From contig NZ_LGQZ01000072.1 of assembly GCF_003116015.1 (NCBI RefSeq), forward strand, positions 39,496 to 103,495: 64,000 nucleotides of DNA, given 5' to 3'. Source of the DNA: Azospirillum sp. TSO22-1 (GTDB lineage: Bacteria; Pseudomonadota; Alphaproteobacteria; Azospirillales; Azospirillaceae). Both the position numbers and the translations under genes were made by a program. Shown in pieces: positions 9,209 through 17,609 of the stretch. The notes under the pieces were generated by a model. That model was not told where the DNA came from. It saw only the letters and a program-made list of their open reading frames with translations, and made no database searches. Positions within the stretch are counted from its first letter, which is position 1; each line of letters begins with the position of its first letter.

Positions 9209-10204
9209 TCAGGAGGGTTGACCGGTGGCGCAGGAGTCCCACAGCGCCCCCGCCAGCCGCACCGCCGAGGCGGCGGCGACGCGGCGGCGGTACTTCGGCG
9301 TCACGAGGGTGGTCTTGACGGCGTTGCACGCCTTGCGGACCGCCTCGGCGAGGACGGTCGCCGCTGTCTCCGACCAGGGTTGCCCCTTCAGGCCGTCGAG
9401 GCCGGCCACGGCCACCGGCGCCGAAGCGACGCCGGTCACCGCCGCCCGCAGCCCGGTCAACCGGCCGCCCTCGCGGCGCAGGGCGACGGCGACGCCGGCC
9501 AGCGGGAAATCGACGGCGTCCCGGATCCGCACCTTGGCGTAGCCGGCGACGAACCCGGCCGGCGGCGGCACGCGGATGGCGGTGACGATCTCTCCCGGAC
9601 GCAGCGTCAGATGCGTGCGTCCCTCCTCGCGGTAGAGGTCGGCCAGCGGCAGGAGGCGCGCGCCCCCGGCTCCCTGCACCTCCACCTCGGCGCCGAGCAC
9701 CATCAGGGCCGGCGCCACGTCGCCAGCGTACACGGCGTAGCAGCGCTCGCTCTTCTTGACGACGTGGCAGACCTCTCCGTTGAGCTTCAGGCAGTAGCCG
9801 TTGGCGGCGCGCCACCAGTCGCTCTGGTTGACGAACACGCAGCGGGTCTCCTGGCACAGATTGCCGGCCAGCGTCGCCGCCACGCGGTGCGTCGGCCCGG
9901 CGACCGACGCCGCGGCCTGCGCCAGCGCCGGCCAGCCGTCCCGGACCCGCGGATCCTCGGCGATCCGCGCCAGGCTGACGGTGGCGCCGAGCCGCAGGCC
10001 GTCGTCGCCGGCCTCCAGCCGGTCGAGCCCGGCCACCGCCGTCAGGTCGACCAGCGCCGGTGGCTCGCCCATGCCGCGGCGCAGGTTGGGCAGCAGATCG
10101 GTGCCGCCGCCCAGCGGCCGGCCGCCCGGCGCCGCAGCCAACACGGCCAGCGCGTCGGCGACGGAGGCCGAGCGGTGCAGGCGGAACGAAGGCATCAGCG
10201 TCAT
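9209..10204 (-). CDS. hcrB: 4-hydroxybenzoyl-CoA reductase beta (FAD) subunit with extra FeS loop
   Basis: FAD-binding subunit of a xanthine-oxidase-family enzyme, 331 residues. The FAD-contact motif is [13 protein letters not shown]. The loop from about residue 117 to 160 contains Cys117, Cys122, Cys138, Cys146 and Cys155, with ETRC, NQSDWWR and RCYAVYAGD around them. A cysteine-rich insertion here is the mark of 4-hydroxybenzoyl-CoA reductase, whose beta subunit carries an additional [4Fe-4S] cluster; ordinary CO-dehydrogenase-type medium subunits lack it. The enzyme removes the phenolic hydroxyl of 4-hydroxybenzoyl-CoA to give benzoyl-CoA in anaerobic aromatic breakdown. The start overlaps the stop of the alpha subunit gene (ATGA). 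Confidence 0.85.
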   Translation of the reverse strand: MTLMPSFRLHRSASVADALAVLAAAPGGRPLGGGTDLLPNLRRGMGEPPALVDLTAVAGLDRLEAGDDGLRLGATVSLARIAEDPRVRDGWPALAQAAASVAGPTHRVAATLAGNLCQETRCVFVNQSDWWRAANGYCLKLNGEVCHVVKKSERCYAVYAGDVAPALMVLGAEVEVQGAGGARLLPLADLYREEGRTHLTLRPGEIVTAIRVPPPAGFVAGYAKVRIRDAVDFPLAGVAVALRREGGRLTGLRAAVTGVASAPVAVAGLDGLKGQPWSETAATVLAEAVRKACNAVKTTLVTPKYRRRVAAASAVRLAGALWDSCATGQPS

Positions 10205-12504
10205 GACTCGGTCTCCTTGGCGTCCAGCAGATCGGCGACGCGGTCCGGCGTCAGCGGCACGGCGTGGGCGCGCACGCCGACGGCGTCGTGCACGGCGTTC
10301 ATCAGCGCGCCGATGCACCCGGCCAGCGGCCCCTCGCTGGCCTCCTTGGCGCCGAAGGGGCCGTTGGGGTCGATGCTCTCGACAATGTGCACCTCGATGT
10401 CGGGGCTTTCGGCCATGGTCGGCACGCGGTAGTCGAGCAGGTTGACGGCGAGCCCCCGCCCCTCGTCCCAGCGCGTTTCCTCCGACAGCGCCTGCCCCAG
10501 GCCCATCCACACCGCCCCCTGGGTCTGTCCCTCGACCGCCAGCGGGTTGAGGGCGCGGCCGACGTCGCTGGCCACCCACACCTTGTGCACGCTCACCTTG
10601 GCCGTCACCGGATCGACCGAGCATTCCACCACCTGCGCGGCGTAGGAGAAGCCCATGGAAGCCCCGATGGCGCTGCCGCGGATGGCCTTGTCGCCCTGGA
10701 ACTCCTTGGGGCAGGTGAAGGTGCCCTTGACGGTGATCGTGCCGGTGTCGATCAGCGCCTCCTTCACCACCTCCGAGAAGGACAGCCCCGGATCATGACC
10801 GCCGGCGGCGCGGAAGGACTCGCCCAGGCACTCGACCTCCTCCGGCCGGACACCGAGCCGGCGGGCGGCGGCGGCGGCGAGGATCGCCTTCAGTTCCTCC
10901 GCCGCCTGGATGGCGGCGTTGCCGACCATGAAGGTGACGCGCGAGGAGTAGCTGCCGTTGTCCTTGGGCGTCAGCGCGCTGTCGGTGCTGACCACGCGCA
11001 GCCGGGACCAGTCGCAGCCCAGCACCTCGCCCACCACCTGGGTGACGATGGTCGAGGACCCCTGGCCGATGTCGGAAGCGCCGGTCAGGATGGTGACGCC
11101 GCCGTCGAAGTCGAGCTTGAGGTTGATCACCGCGTGCGGCTCGCCGGTCCAGTGTTTGGGCGTCGAGGTGCCGGAGACGAAGTGCGAGCAGGCCATGCCC
11201 AGCCCGCGCCCCGGCGGCAGGCGGCCGCGGCGCTCCTTCCACCCCGATGCCGCCTCGACGTGGTCCAGGCACGCGGGCAGGCCGTAGCTCAGCACCTTCT
11301 GCGCCATCGCCGTCGTCGTCGGCGCGTCCAGCAGGTTCGCGCGCCGCACGGCGAAGGGGTCGAGCCCCAGTTCGCCGGCCATCTCGTCGAGCAGCGCCTC
11401 GAAGGCGGCGCGCATGTCCACGGTGCCGTGGCCGCGCATCGCCCCGCAGGGCGGCAGGTTGGTGTAGACCCGCCAGCCGTCGTACTTCACCGCCGGGATG
11501 TCGTAGAGCCCGTGCAGCAGCGCGCCGGCGTAGAGGATGGTGATGATGCCGTAGCCGGCGTAGGCGCCGCCGCGCTGCGTGCACTCGGCGGCGCAGGCGG
11601 TGAGGCGCCCGGCGCGGGTCATGCCCAGCTTGAGCGTGATCTCCGCCTGCGGCCGGCCGCGGTGGGTGAGGAACGTCTCCTCCCGCGAGAGCAGGAGGCG
11701 CACCGTGCCGCCCGCCTTGCGGGCGAGCAGGGCGGCGATCACCTCGAACCCCAGCGCCTCGGTGCGGGCGCCGAAGCCGCCGCCCAGGAACGGCTTCACG
11801 ACGCGGATGCGGGCGGTGTCCATCTCCAGGCATTGGGCGACGATCAGGTGCACGTAGTAGGGCACCTGCGTGGTGGAGTGCAGCGTCAGCCAGCCGCGTC
11901 CGGGGTCGTACTCGGCGAGCGTGGCGTTCGGTTCCAGGTGCGCGTGGTTGACCTCGGCGAAGGTGAAGCGGCGCTCGCGCACCAGGGCGGCGGCGGCAAA
12001 GCCCGATGCCACATCGCCGAACTCGTTGTGCACCTCGCGCTCAACGTTGCCGGGCTTGTTGTCATGCAGGAGGACGGCGCCCGGCGCGCGCGCCTTCGCG
12101 CTCTCGAAGCAGGCCGGCAGCGGCTCGAGGTCGAGGCGGATCAGTTTCAACGCCCGGGCGGCGGTCTCCTCGTCCACGGCAGCCACCGCCACCACCGGCT
12201 CCCCCCGGTAGCGCACCTTGTCGCGGGCGAGCGGGTACTCGTTCTGGGCGATCGGCAGCACGCCGAAGGGAACGGCGCAGTCGGCGCCGGTGACGACGGC
12301 GACGACGCCGGGCAGCCGTTCCGCCTCGGCGGTGTCGATGCCGCGGATGATCCCATGCGGGATGGGACTGCGCAGGATACGCCCGGCCAGTGCGCCCGGC
12401 GCCGGCAAGTCGGCGGTGTACTTGGCGCGACCGGTGACCTTCTCGAAGCCATCGACCAGCGGGGTCGGCGTGCCGATGCGCGGGGGCTTGACGAGGGTGG
12501 TCAT
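10201..12504 (-). CDS. hcrA: 4-hydroxybenzoyl-CoA reductase alpha (molybdopterin) subunit
   Basis: Catalytic molybdenum subunit, 767 residues, normal for the family. The N-terminal aldehyde-oxidase a/b hammerhead domain ([11 protein letters not shown], about residues 20-130) is followed by the Mo-cofactor domains, with the motifs [42 protein letters not shown] and [12 protein letters not shown]. It sits between the FeS and FAD subunit genes with four-base overlaps on both sides, so the three are co-translated in order C-A-B. Assignment to 4-hydroxybenzoyl-CoA rather than another substrate rests mainly on the neighbouring hcrB-type cysteine loop. Confidence 0.85.
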   Translation of the reverse strand: MTTLVKPPRIGTPTPLVDGFEKVTGRAKYTADLPAPGALAGRILRSPIPHGIIRGIDTAEAERLPGVVAVVTGADCAVPFGVLPIAQNEYPLARDKVRYRGEPVVAVAAVDEETAARALKLIRLDLEPLPACFESAKARAPGAVLLHDNKPGNVEREVHNEFGDVASGFAAAALVRERRFTFAEVNHAHLEPNATLAEYDPGRGWLTLHSTTQVPYYVHLIVAQCLEMDTARIRVVKPFLGGGFGARTEALGFEVIAALLARKAGGTVRLLLSREETFLTHRGRPQAEITLKLGMTRAGRLTACAAECTQRGGAYAGYGIITILYAGALLHGLYDIPAVKYDGWRVYTNLPPCGAMRGHGTVDMRAAFEALLDEMAGELGLDPFAVRRANLLDAPTTTAMAQKVLSYGLPACLDHVEAASGWKERRGRLPPGRGLGMACSHFVSGTSTPKHWTGEPHAVINLKLDFDGGVTILTGASDIGQGSSTIVTQVVGEVLGCDWSRLRVVSTDSALTPKDNGSYSSRVTFMVGNAAIQAAEELKAILAAAAARRLGVRPEEVECLGESFRAAGGHDPGLSFSEVVKEALIDTGTITVKGTFTCPKEFQGDKAIRGSAIGASMGFSYAAQVVECSVDPVTAKVSVHKVWVASDVGRALNPLAVEGQTQGAVWMGLGQALSEETRWDEGRGLAVNLLDYRVPTMAESPDIEVHIVESIDPNGPFGAKEASEGPLAGCIGALMNAVHDAVGVRAHAVPLTPDRVADLLDAKETES

Positions 12505-12974
12505 GCCGCGGCCTCCGGCACGATGGCGGCCTGCACCGACTCGACGATCTTCACGTAGCCGGTGCAGCGGCACAGGTTGCCGGCCAGCGCCTCGCGGATG
12601 CGCTCGGCCGTGGGATCGGGATCGCGGCGCAGCAGGGCCTCCGCGGCCATGATCATTCCGGGCGTGCAGAAGCCGCACTGCGCCCCGAGCTTCTCGTGGA
12701 ACGCCTGCTGCAGACGGCTCATGCGCCCCTGGCGCGCCAGTCCCTCGATGGTCTCGACACGACGGCCGGCCACCTGATGAGCCAGCGTCGAGCAGGCGAG
12801 CCGCGGCTGGTCGTCGACCAGCACGGTGCAGGCGCCGCATTCGCCGCCGTCGCACCCCTGTTTGGTGCCGGTCAGCCCGGCAACCTCGCGCAGATAGTCC
12901 ACGAGCAGCATGGCGTCGGCCACCAGGTCCTGCCTGGGGCGACCGTTGAGGGTAAGGTCGAGAACCGATTTCAC
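12501..12974 (-). CDS. hcrC: 4-hydroxybenzoyl-CoA reductase gamma (2 x [2Fe-2S]) subunit
   Basis: A 157-residue iron-sulfur subunit. The plant-ferredoxin-type cluster uses Cys41, Cys46, Cys49 and Cys61 (CDGGECGAC...C), and the second cluster uses Cys100, Cys103, Cys135 and Cys137 (CGFC...CRC). I chose the GTG at 12974, which follows GGGGAGG at good spacing; a further start in the same frame at 13028 would add residues with no family match. It is the first gene of the hcrCAB operon, with a palindromic operator upstream. Confidence 0.86.
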   Translation of the reverse strand: MKSVLDLTLNGRPRQDLVADAMLLVDYLREVAGLTGTKQGCDGGECGACTVLVDDQPRLACSTLAHQVAGRRVETIEGLARQGRMSRLQQAFHEKLGAQCGFCTPGMIMAAEALLRRDPDPTAERIREALAGNLCRCTGYVKIVESVQAAIVPEAAA

Positions 12975-13009
12975 GCGCTGTCCTCCCCGGTGGATCCGGA
13001 CGAGGCTTA

Positions 13010-13028
13010 TTGTTGGCCATACCAACAA
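13010..13028. promoter_or_regulatory. Operator-like inverted repeat upstream of the hcr operon
   Basis: TTGTTGG and CCAACAA are perfect 7-bp arms around a 5-bp centre, 36-54 bp upstream of the hcrC start. This is a typical place for a repressor or activator of the operon. No regulator gene lies directly beside the operon, so the binding protein is not identified. Confidence 0.45.
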
Positions 13029-13229
13029 TCAGTGCAATGGTATTTTGGTGCCGGAATGCCGGTTATGCCGACGACGCGCACCTCTGCCCGCAGTCCTCCC
13101 GACAAGGACTTCCCACATTCGTGCCGGAGCGTCCGGGAAAAGCATGCGACTGCCGGCCCCCCGTGGTGCGCCGGCGCGGGGGCGACGGCCGAAAAAGCAA
13201 GTGGGCCGGTATCCTTACACCGCCTCGCC

Positions 13230-14522
13230 CTATGCGCTTTCGAACGTCACGTCGCCGATCAGCCCGTTGGTCAGCGAGGCCAGCGCCGACTTGAAGGTCG
13301 GCCAGTGGCTGCGGCTGGCGGTGTCGGCCACCGCGGCGCTGCCGGCGCGCAGCACCAGACGCCGCACGCCCTGTGGCGCGTCCTCGACGCGCACCGGCTC
13401 CAGCGCCGCCAGCAGCGGGGCCGGCACCTTGCCCTTCAGCGCGTGAAGTGCCGCCGCCCACAGCGCGTTCACGTCGTCGGCGTCCGGCAGCGGACCGGGG
13501 CCGGCGTCGGGGGCATCCGCGGCGGGCGCGAGCTGCTCCACCTTGCCGGAGCGGCGCGCGCGGCGGCCGGCGCTGTGGCGTTCGCGCTCCAGGAAGGTCT
13601 CGGCCGCGTCGTCCTCGTCCTTGGGGGCGAACTCCAGCGTCACCGCCTCCACCTTGCGGCCGCGGCGCTTCATGCGCTCCTCCGGCATGGCGACACGGAA
13701 GGGGGCGAGTTGGTTCACCTCGGCGATGGCGCGGTCGATGGTGCGGGTGCGCAGGATGCCGAAGTCCTTGTACGCCCCCTCCGGCACGTTCAGCAGCTTG
13801 CGCAGCGTGTCGATGTCCAGTTCCAGCGACGGATAGTCCATCTGGTAGCGCTGCATGCCGATCTCGTAGAGCTTCAGCGCGTAGGTGCTGGTCACCTTCA
13901 CCATCGCCGGGCCGGACAGCTTGGCCCACAGCTGCGAGGTGCGCTGGATCTCCAGGAAGGCGTCGGTGAACTGGAAGTGGATGTCGGCGGCATCGCTGTC
14001 CTCCTCCTCCTCCGGCCGGACGTAGCTGGAGAGGATGCGCAGCTCGGCCCGCGACCGCCGGCCGCGGAACGGGCCGATCACCACAAGGCTGGAATCGAAG
14101 ATCTCCTTCAGTGCGTCGAAGATGCGCTCGTTGCCCTTGTGATTGCCGCGCACCACGCGCTTCGGCAGCCGGTAGAGCTTGTTGGCGAAGTTCTGGCTGC
14201 CGGCCAGATGGATCATGAAGTTCAGCATCTTCTGCGCCGGCAGTGACAACCGCGCGCCGTTCGCCGGATAGCTGTAGACCGCTTCGGCAGCCTTGATGAG
14301 GTGCTTGTAGCCTTCGCGCTCGAAGGTGGCGCTGGCGACCCGCGCGGTGAGGCCGAGGGCCGCCTCCCCCGACGTCGCCGGCAGCGATGGCGTGGCGATG
14401 CCGTCGGGCGAGGCGTCGATGATCGAGACCTCGCGCACCTCGTCAGGGGCGAGCACGACGATGTTGCCGGAGGCCTCGCCGTCCGTGACCTCTGGAGCCT
14501 TCTTGCGCCGCCCACCCGGCAT
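13230..14522 (-). CDS. Rep_3-family plasmid/chromid replication initiator
   Basis: A 430-residue initiator of the Rep_3 (RepB/RepA) superfamily. The tandem winged-helix core spans about residues 60-290: YPANGARLSLPAQKMLNFMIHLAG opens the first winged helix, and a second follows with SPAMVKVTSTYALKLYEIGMQRYQ. The C-terminal 140 residues, rich in Ala, Pro and Asp, fit no motif I recognise and make this protein longer than the small Rep_3 initiators of about 250-350 residues. It is transcribed away from the iteron array directly upstream, which it should bind. This gene indicates that the window belongs to a secondary replicon rather than the main chromosome. Confidence 0.87.
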   Translation of the reverse strand: MPGGRRKKAPEVTDGEASGNIVVLAPDEVREVSIIDASPDGIATPSLPATSGEAALGLTARVASATFEREGYKHLIKAAEAVYSYPANGARLSLPAQKMLNFMIHLAGSQNFANKLYRLPKRVVRGNHKGNERIFDALKEIFDSSLVVIGPFRGRRSRAELRILSSYVRPEEEEDSDAADIHFQFTDAFLEIQRTSQLWAKLSGPAMVKVTSTYALKLYEIGMQRYQMDYPSLELDIDTLRKLLNVPEGAYKDFGILRTRTIDRAIAEVNQLAPFRVAMPEERMKRRGRKVEAVTLEFAPKDEDDAAETFLERERHSAGRRARRSGKVEQLAPAADAPDAGPGPLPDADDVNALWAAALHALKGKVPAPLLAALEPVRVEDAPQGVRRLVLRAGSAAVADTASRSHWPTFKSALASLTNGLIGDVTFESA

Positions 14523-14560
14523 CAGCCATCCTCCGCCTCGATCGCGCGAGGCTAAATCAA

Positions 14561-14701
14561 TCCTTACACCGAAAACAAGTAAGGAAAGGGTTTTGTGCCG
14601 TGGGGCGGGGCATCCTTACCTCCCGGGGGCGGGGCCTTACGCCCTGGGGCGTGGGGATTCTACCCCCACCCGGTAAGCGATCCGCCCCCGGCATGTAAGG
14701 A
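14561..14701. repeat. Degenerate iteron copies near the rep promoter
   Basis: Diverged versions of the iteron lie within 180 bp of the rep start: forward at 14561, 14613-14629 and 14634-14650, and reverse at 14663-14679 and 14685-14701. The mixed orientation and degeneracy match the operator repeats through which Rep_3 proteins often repress their own gene. Autoregulation is inferred. Confidence 0.6.
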
Positions 14702-14861
14702 AGATTCGCCGCGACTCGTTGGACTCCCGCGGTTTTGCGGAGGATGAATCCTTTTAAACCTGGAACAGACTCAAAACCGGGGTTTTCGAGGGTGTCCTTT
14801 GAGCGTTCTCCGTCGCAAAAGCAGCGGGATACAGAGCGTTCGGCGACTCGGATGCGTGCCA

Positions 14862-15120
14862 TCCTTACCGCTTGGGGGAGAGATAGCCCCTCCACACAGC
14901 CTTGAGCGCCACCAAGCACCTTATCCTTACCGCTTGGGGGACAGGAAACCGGTACGCCGCCCCCAAGCGGTAAGGAAAGCCGGCTGCGGCGAATCGCCCA
15001 GCCCGAATCGCCCCCAGGCGGTAAGGGTTCATCCTCCCCCAAGCCGTAAGGATGCCCTTTCCACAACGGTTTCAGCACCCCCAGGCGGTAAGGATGTGTA
15101 TTTCCCCCAAGCGGTAAGGA
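14862..15120. repeat. Iteron array, probable replication origin
   Basis: Seven clear 17-bp iterons with consensus TCCTTACCGCYTGGGGG. Two are on the plus strand (14862-14878, 14924-14940) and five on the minus strand (14960-14976, 15011-15027, 15036-15052, 15078-15094, 15104-15120). A truncated copy follows at 15156-15168. Spacing is irregular (25 to 62 bp). Together with the adjacent rep gene this identifies the origin. The stretch 14702-14861 has no gene and some A/T-richer runs that could be the melting region. I see no textbook DnaA box. Confidence 0.82.
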
Positions 15121-15175
15121 TGGCAGCCGTCACCCCTCGTGCCATATCATCCCCATCCTTACCTGGGGCCCTGCG

Positions 15176-15814
15176 ATGACCGGTCCGCATCTCGTCTACG
15201 TTGCCGATCCCATGTGCTCGTGGTGCTGGGGGTTCTCGCCCGTCGTCGCGGCGATCCGCGCCCGCTTCGGCGATTCGCTGCCGATCCGCCCGATGATGGG
15301 CGGCCTGCGCCCGCAGACTACCAAGCCGATGGACGCCGCCGCCAAGCGGACCATCCGGACCCATTGGGAGCATGTGCACGAGGCCACCGGCCAGCCGTTC
15401 GACTGGGCGTTCTTCGACCGTGAGGGCTTCGTCTACGACACCGATCCCGCCGCCCGTGCCGTGGTGATCGTCCGCCGGGACGGAGACGGACCGGCGCTCG
15501 ACATGCTGCGCGCGGTCCAGGCCGCGTTCTACGCCGGGAACCGCGACGTTACCGATGCGGCGGTGCTGGCCGACCTCGCCGCGGCCCAGGGCGTCGATCG
15601 CGACGGCTTCCTCGCTGCTTTCGAGACGGAAGACGCCAAGCAGGAGACGTGGCGCGACTACGGCATCAGCCATCAGGCGGGAATCGCCGGCTTCCCGACG
15701 CTGCTGGCGGGGGAGGGGGACGGCGCGCCGTACGCCCCGGTCACCCGCGGCTACCAACCGGCGGACGCGATTATTCCGGCGCTGGAGCGCTGGCGGACGG
15801 CCGTTGCGGGATGA
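15176..15814 (+). CDS. DsbA-family thiol-disulfide oxidoreductase-like protein
   Basis: A 212-residue thioredoxin-fold protein with a CSWC active site near the N-terminus (YVADPMCSWCWGFSP), a helical insert and the cis-Pro loop GIAGFPTLL. This is the DsbA/FrnE-like group. There is no signal peptide, so it probably acts in the cytoplasm as a disulfide isomerase or glutathione-type transferase. It starts immediately after the iteron array, and its last 44 bp overlap the end of the convergent kinase gene. Confidence 0.83.
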   Translation: MTGPHLVYVADPMCSWCWGFSPVVAAIRARFGDSLPIRPMMGGLRPQTTKPMDAAAKRTIRTHWEHVHEATGQPFDWAFFDREGFVYDTDPAARAVVIVRRDGDGPALDMLRAVQAAFYAGNRDVTDAAVLADLAAAQGVDRDGFLAAFETEDAKQETWRDYGISHQAGIAGFPTLLAGEGDGAPYAPVTRGYQPADAIIPALERWRTAVAG

Positions 15815-16964
15815 CGAGCGTGACGGTGGTGCCGCCGCCCGGCCCGGACTCCACGGTGAAGGAGCCGCCGAGCGGCCCGGTCGCCGCGTTGTAGGCGATG
15901 GTCAGCCCGAGGCCCTTGTGGCCGCGCCTGCGCGCCGTGGTGAAGAACGGGTCGGTGAGCCGCGGCAGGTCGCCCGGCGCGACGCCGGCGCCGCGGTCGC
16001 GCACGGCGAGGCGATAGGCCGGGCGGCCGTCCAGCTGATCCGGCGCCAGCGCCACCTCGACCGGCCCACCGCCGGCCGGATAGGCGTGCGCGGCGGCGTT
16101 GGCCAGCAGCTCGGCCAGCACCCGGTGCAGCGTGGCGCGGTGGCCGCGCCAGGGCGACGGTTCGCCGGTGATGGTGACGCTCAACGCCGGTTCCGGCCGT
16201 TGCGCCGTGAACAGCCAGCAGCCCTCCTCGACCGCCGTGCGCAGGTCGATGAACGTCACGGCCTCGGCGTGGTGGTCGGCGGCGAGCGCGTGGAAGGTCT
16301 GGGTCAGCGTCACCACGCGGGCGAGGTTGTCGGCGATCAGCTCCACGGGCTCGCGCAGTTCGGCCGCTGTGGGGGCCGGCGCCTTGGCCAGCCAGCCCTG
16401 CAGCGCGCTCGCCATCGATACGCAGACGCCGAGCGGCGTGTTCATCTCGTGCGCCAGCCCGGTGACCGCCTGGGTGATGGTGCGCTGGCGGCGCAGGTCG
16501 GCCTCCGCCGCGCGCACGCGCGCCTCCAGCTCGGCCCGCGCCAGCCGGCGCGAGGTGTCGCGCATCTTGGCGCTGAGCTCGGCCAGCAGCTTGCGCAGCA
16601 GGGCGGGGGAGGGGGCGATCAGCGCCCAGAAGGCGTCGTGCTGCATGGTGAAGTAGCGGCACGCCGTGGCGGCGACGATGGTCGCCGAGCGTTGCTCGCC
16701 GTCCAGCAGAGCCATCTCGCCGAAGCAGTCGCCGGGCGCCAGCGTGGCGATGGCCACGTCGGTGCCACCCTGCTCGGCGCGCGACACCCGCGCGGTGCCG
16801 TCGAGCAGCGCGAACATGGCGTCCGCCCGGTCGCCTTCGCGGATTAGCAGGGTGCCGGCGGGCACCTCGTGCACCGCGCCGTGCGCGGCGATGGCGTCGC
16901 GCTCCGCCGCGGTCAGGCCGGCGAACAGCGGAACGCTGGCCAGGAGGGGTCCGGAAGACGGCAT
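15771..16964 (-). CDS. Soluble histidine kinase with N-terminal cyclic-nucleotide-binding domain
   Basis: A 397-residue protein without membrane helices. Residues about 10-115 form a cNMP-binding domain (IREGDRADAMFALLDG, then PGDCFGEMALLDGEQRSATIVA). A coiled linker (about 125-165) leads to a HisKA-like helix with His172 in TGLAHEMNTPLG, then a HATPase domain (ELLANAAAHAY, VRDRGAGVAPGD, GHKGLGLTI). The layout suggests a kinase gated by a cyclic nucleotide or by a CRP-fold ligand. The ATG at 16964 has GAGGT upstream; a GTG 12 bases further up is possible. No partner response regulator is adjacent. Confidence 0.82.
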   Translation of the reverse strand: MPSSGPLLASVPLFAGLTAAERDAIAAHGAVHEVPAGTLLIREGDRADAMFALLDGTARVSRAEQGGTDVAIATLAPGDCFGEMALLDGEQRSATIVAATACRYFTMQHDAFWALIAPSPALLRKLLAELSAKMRDTSRRLARAELEARVRAAEADLRRQRTITQAVTGLAHEMNTPLGVCVSMASALQGWLAKAPAPTAAELREPVELIADNLARVVTLTQTFHALAADHHAEAVTFIDLRTAVEEGCWLFTAQRPEPALSVTITGEPSPWRGHRATLHRVLAELLANAAAHAYPAGGGPVEVALAPDQLDGRPAYRLAVRDRGAGVAPGDLPRLTDPFFTTARRRGHKGLGLTIAYNAATGPLGGSFTVESGPGGGTTVTLVIPQRPSASAPAPE

Positions 16965-17035
16965 GCGGCACCTCACCTAAAGGGTGAAGACGCCACTCTA
17001 GCAAAACCGGAGGTTCCCGACAGGCTTTCCGGCGC

Positions 17036-17353
17036 TCAGACGACGACGGCCGCGGGCTGGGGGCCGCTGCTCTTGCTGACGGCGGCCTGGCGGTAGGCTT
17101 TCAGCTGCTGCTCATCGGGGAAGCGGCGCTCGATCTCGCCGGTGCGGGCGCTGCGAAACTCCATGACGAAGACGCCGGCCTCCGAATCGAAGTGGCTGCG
17201 CGGGTTGAACACCACGACGGGGGGCTTCTGGGCTTCTGCCTGCGGAGCGGCGGCGCGCGCGCCGGTGTCGGACGCGGCCGAGGTTCCCGAACGCTTGGCG
17301 GCTTCGGTGGCGTGGGTGGTCGCGGGAGCGTAGCTCGTAGCGGCAATCATCAT
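17036..17353 (-). CDS. FlaG-like small protein
   Basis: About 105 residues. The first half is low-complexity Ala/Ser/Thr. The second half (VVVFNPRSHFDSEAGVFVMEF, then TGEIERRFPDEQQLKAYRQA) resembles the FlaG family, which has the pattern D-x-x-(T/A)G...V...TGE...R.IP.EE and is linked to flagellar filament length. Other flagellar genes are absent from the window, so it may be an orphan. The family match is moderate. Confidence 0.5.
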   Translation of the reverse strand: MMIAATSYAPATTHATEAAKRSGTSAASDTGARAAAPQAEAQKPPVVVFNPRSHFDSEAGVFVMEFRSARTGEIERRFPDEQQLKAYRQAAVSKSSGPQPAAVVV

Positions 17354-17609
17354 GGCGGCACCTGTGCCCTGCGGTGGCACGACGATTCCTCATCCTGGAA
17401 TCGCTGAAAAGAAGAGTCAAATTAAATCTATTGTCCCGATACCCGGTGTTTCCGAAATGTCAAGCCCGCTGGCGCGAACTCTGACCGGAGCTTGCTATTT
17501 TTCGTCCACAGCCGTCATCGCCTAGGCTCGTAAGTAAAAGAAGGTTACAGTGGTCGCCGTGCGCGCAACTTTTGCAATAGGTCGCCAGTCATAGCCGGGC
17601 GGGGATCGC

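Noticed and set aside
12510..14246. Long plus-strand open frames opposite hcr and rep genes
   Set aside because: These frames are compositional shadows of the high-GC minus-strand genes and show no family motif or ribosome site.
14862..15120. CRISPR array
   Set aside because: Repeats are 17 bp, irregularly spaced and in both orientations next to a rep gene; this is an iteron array.
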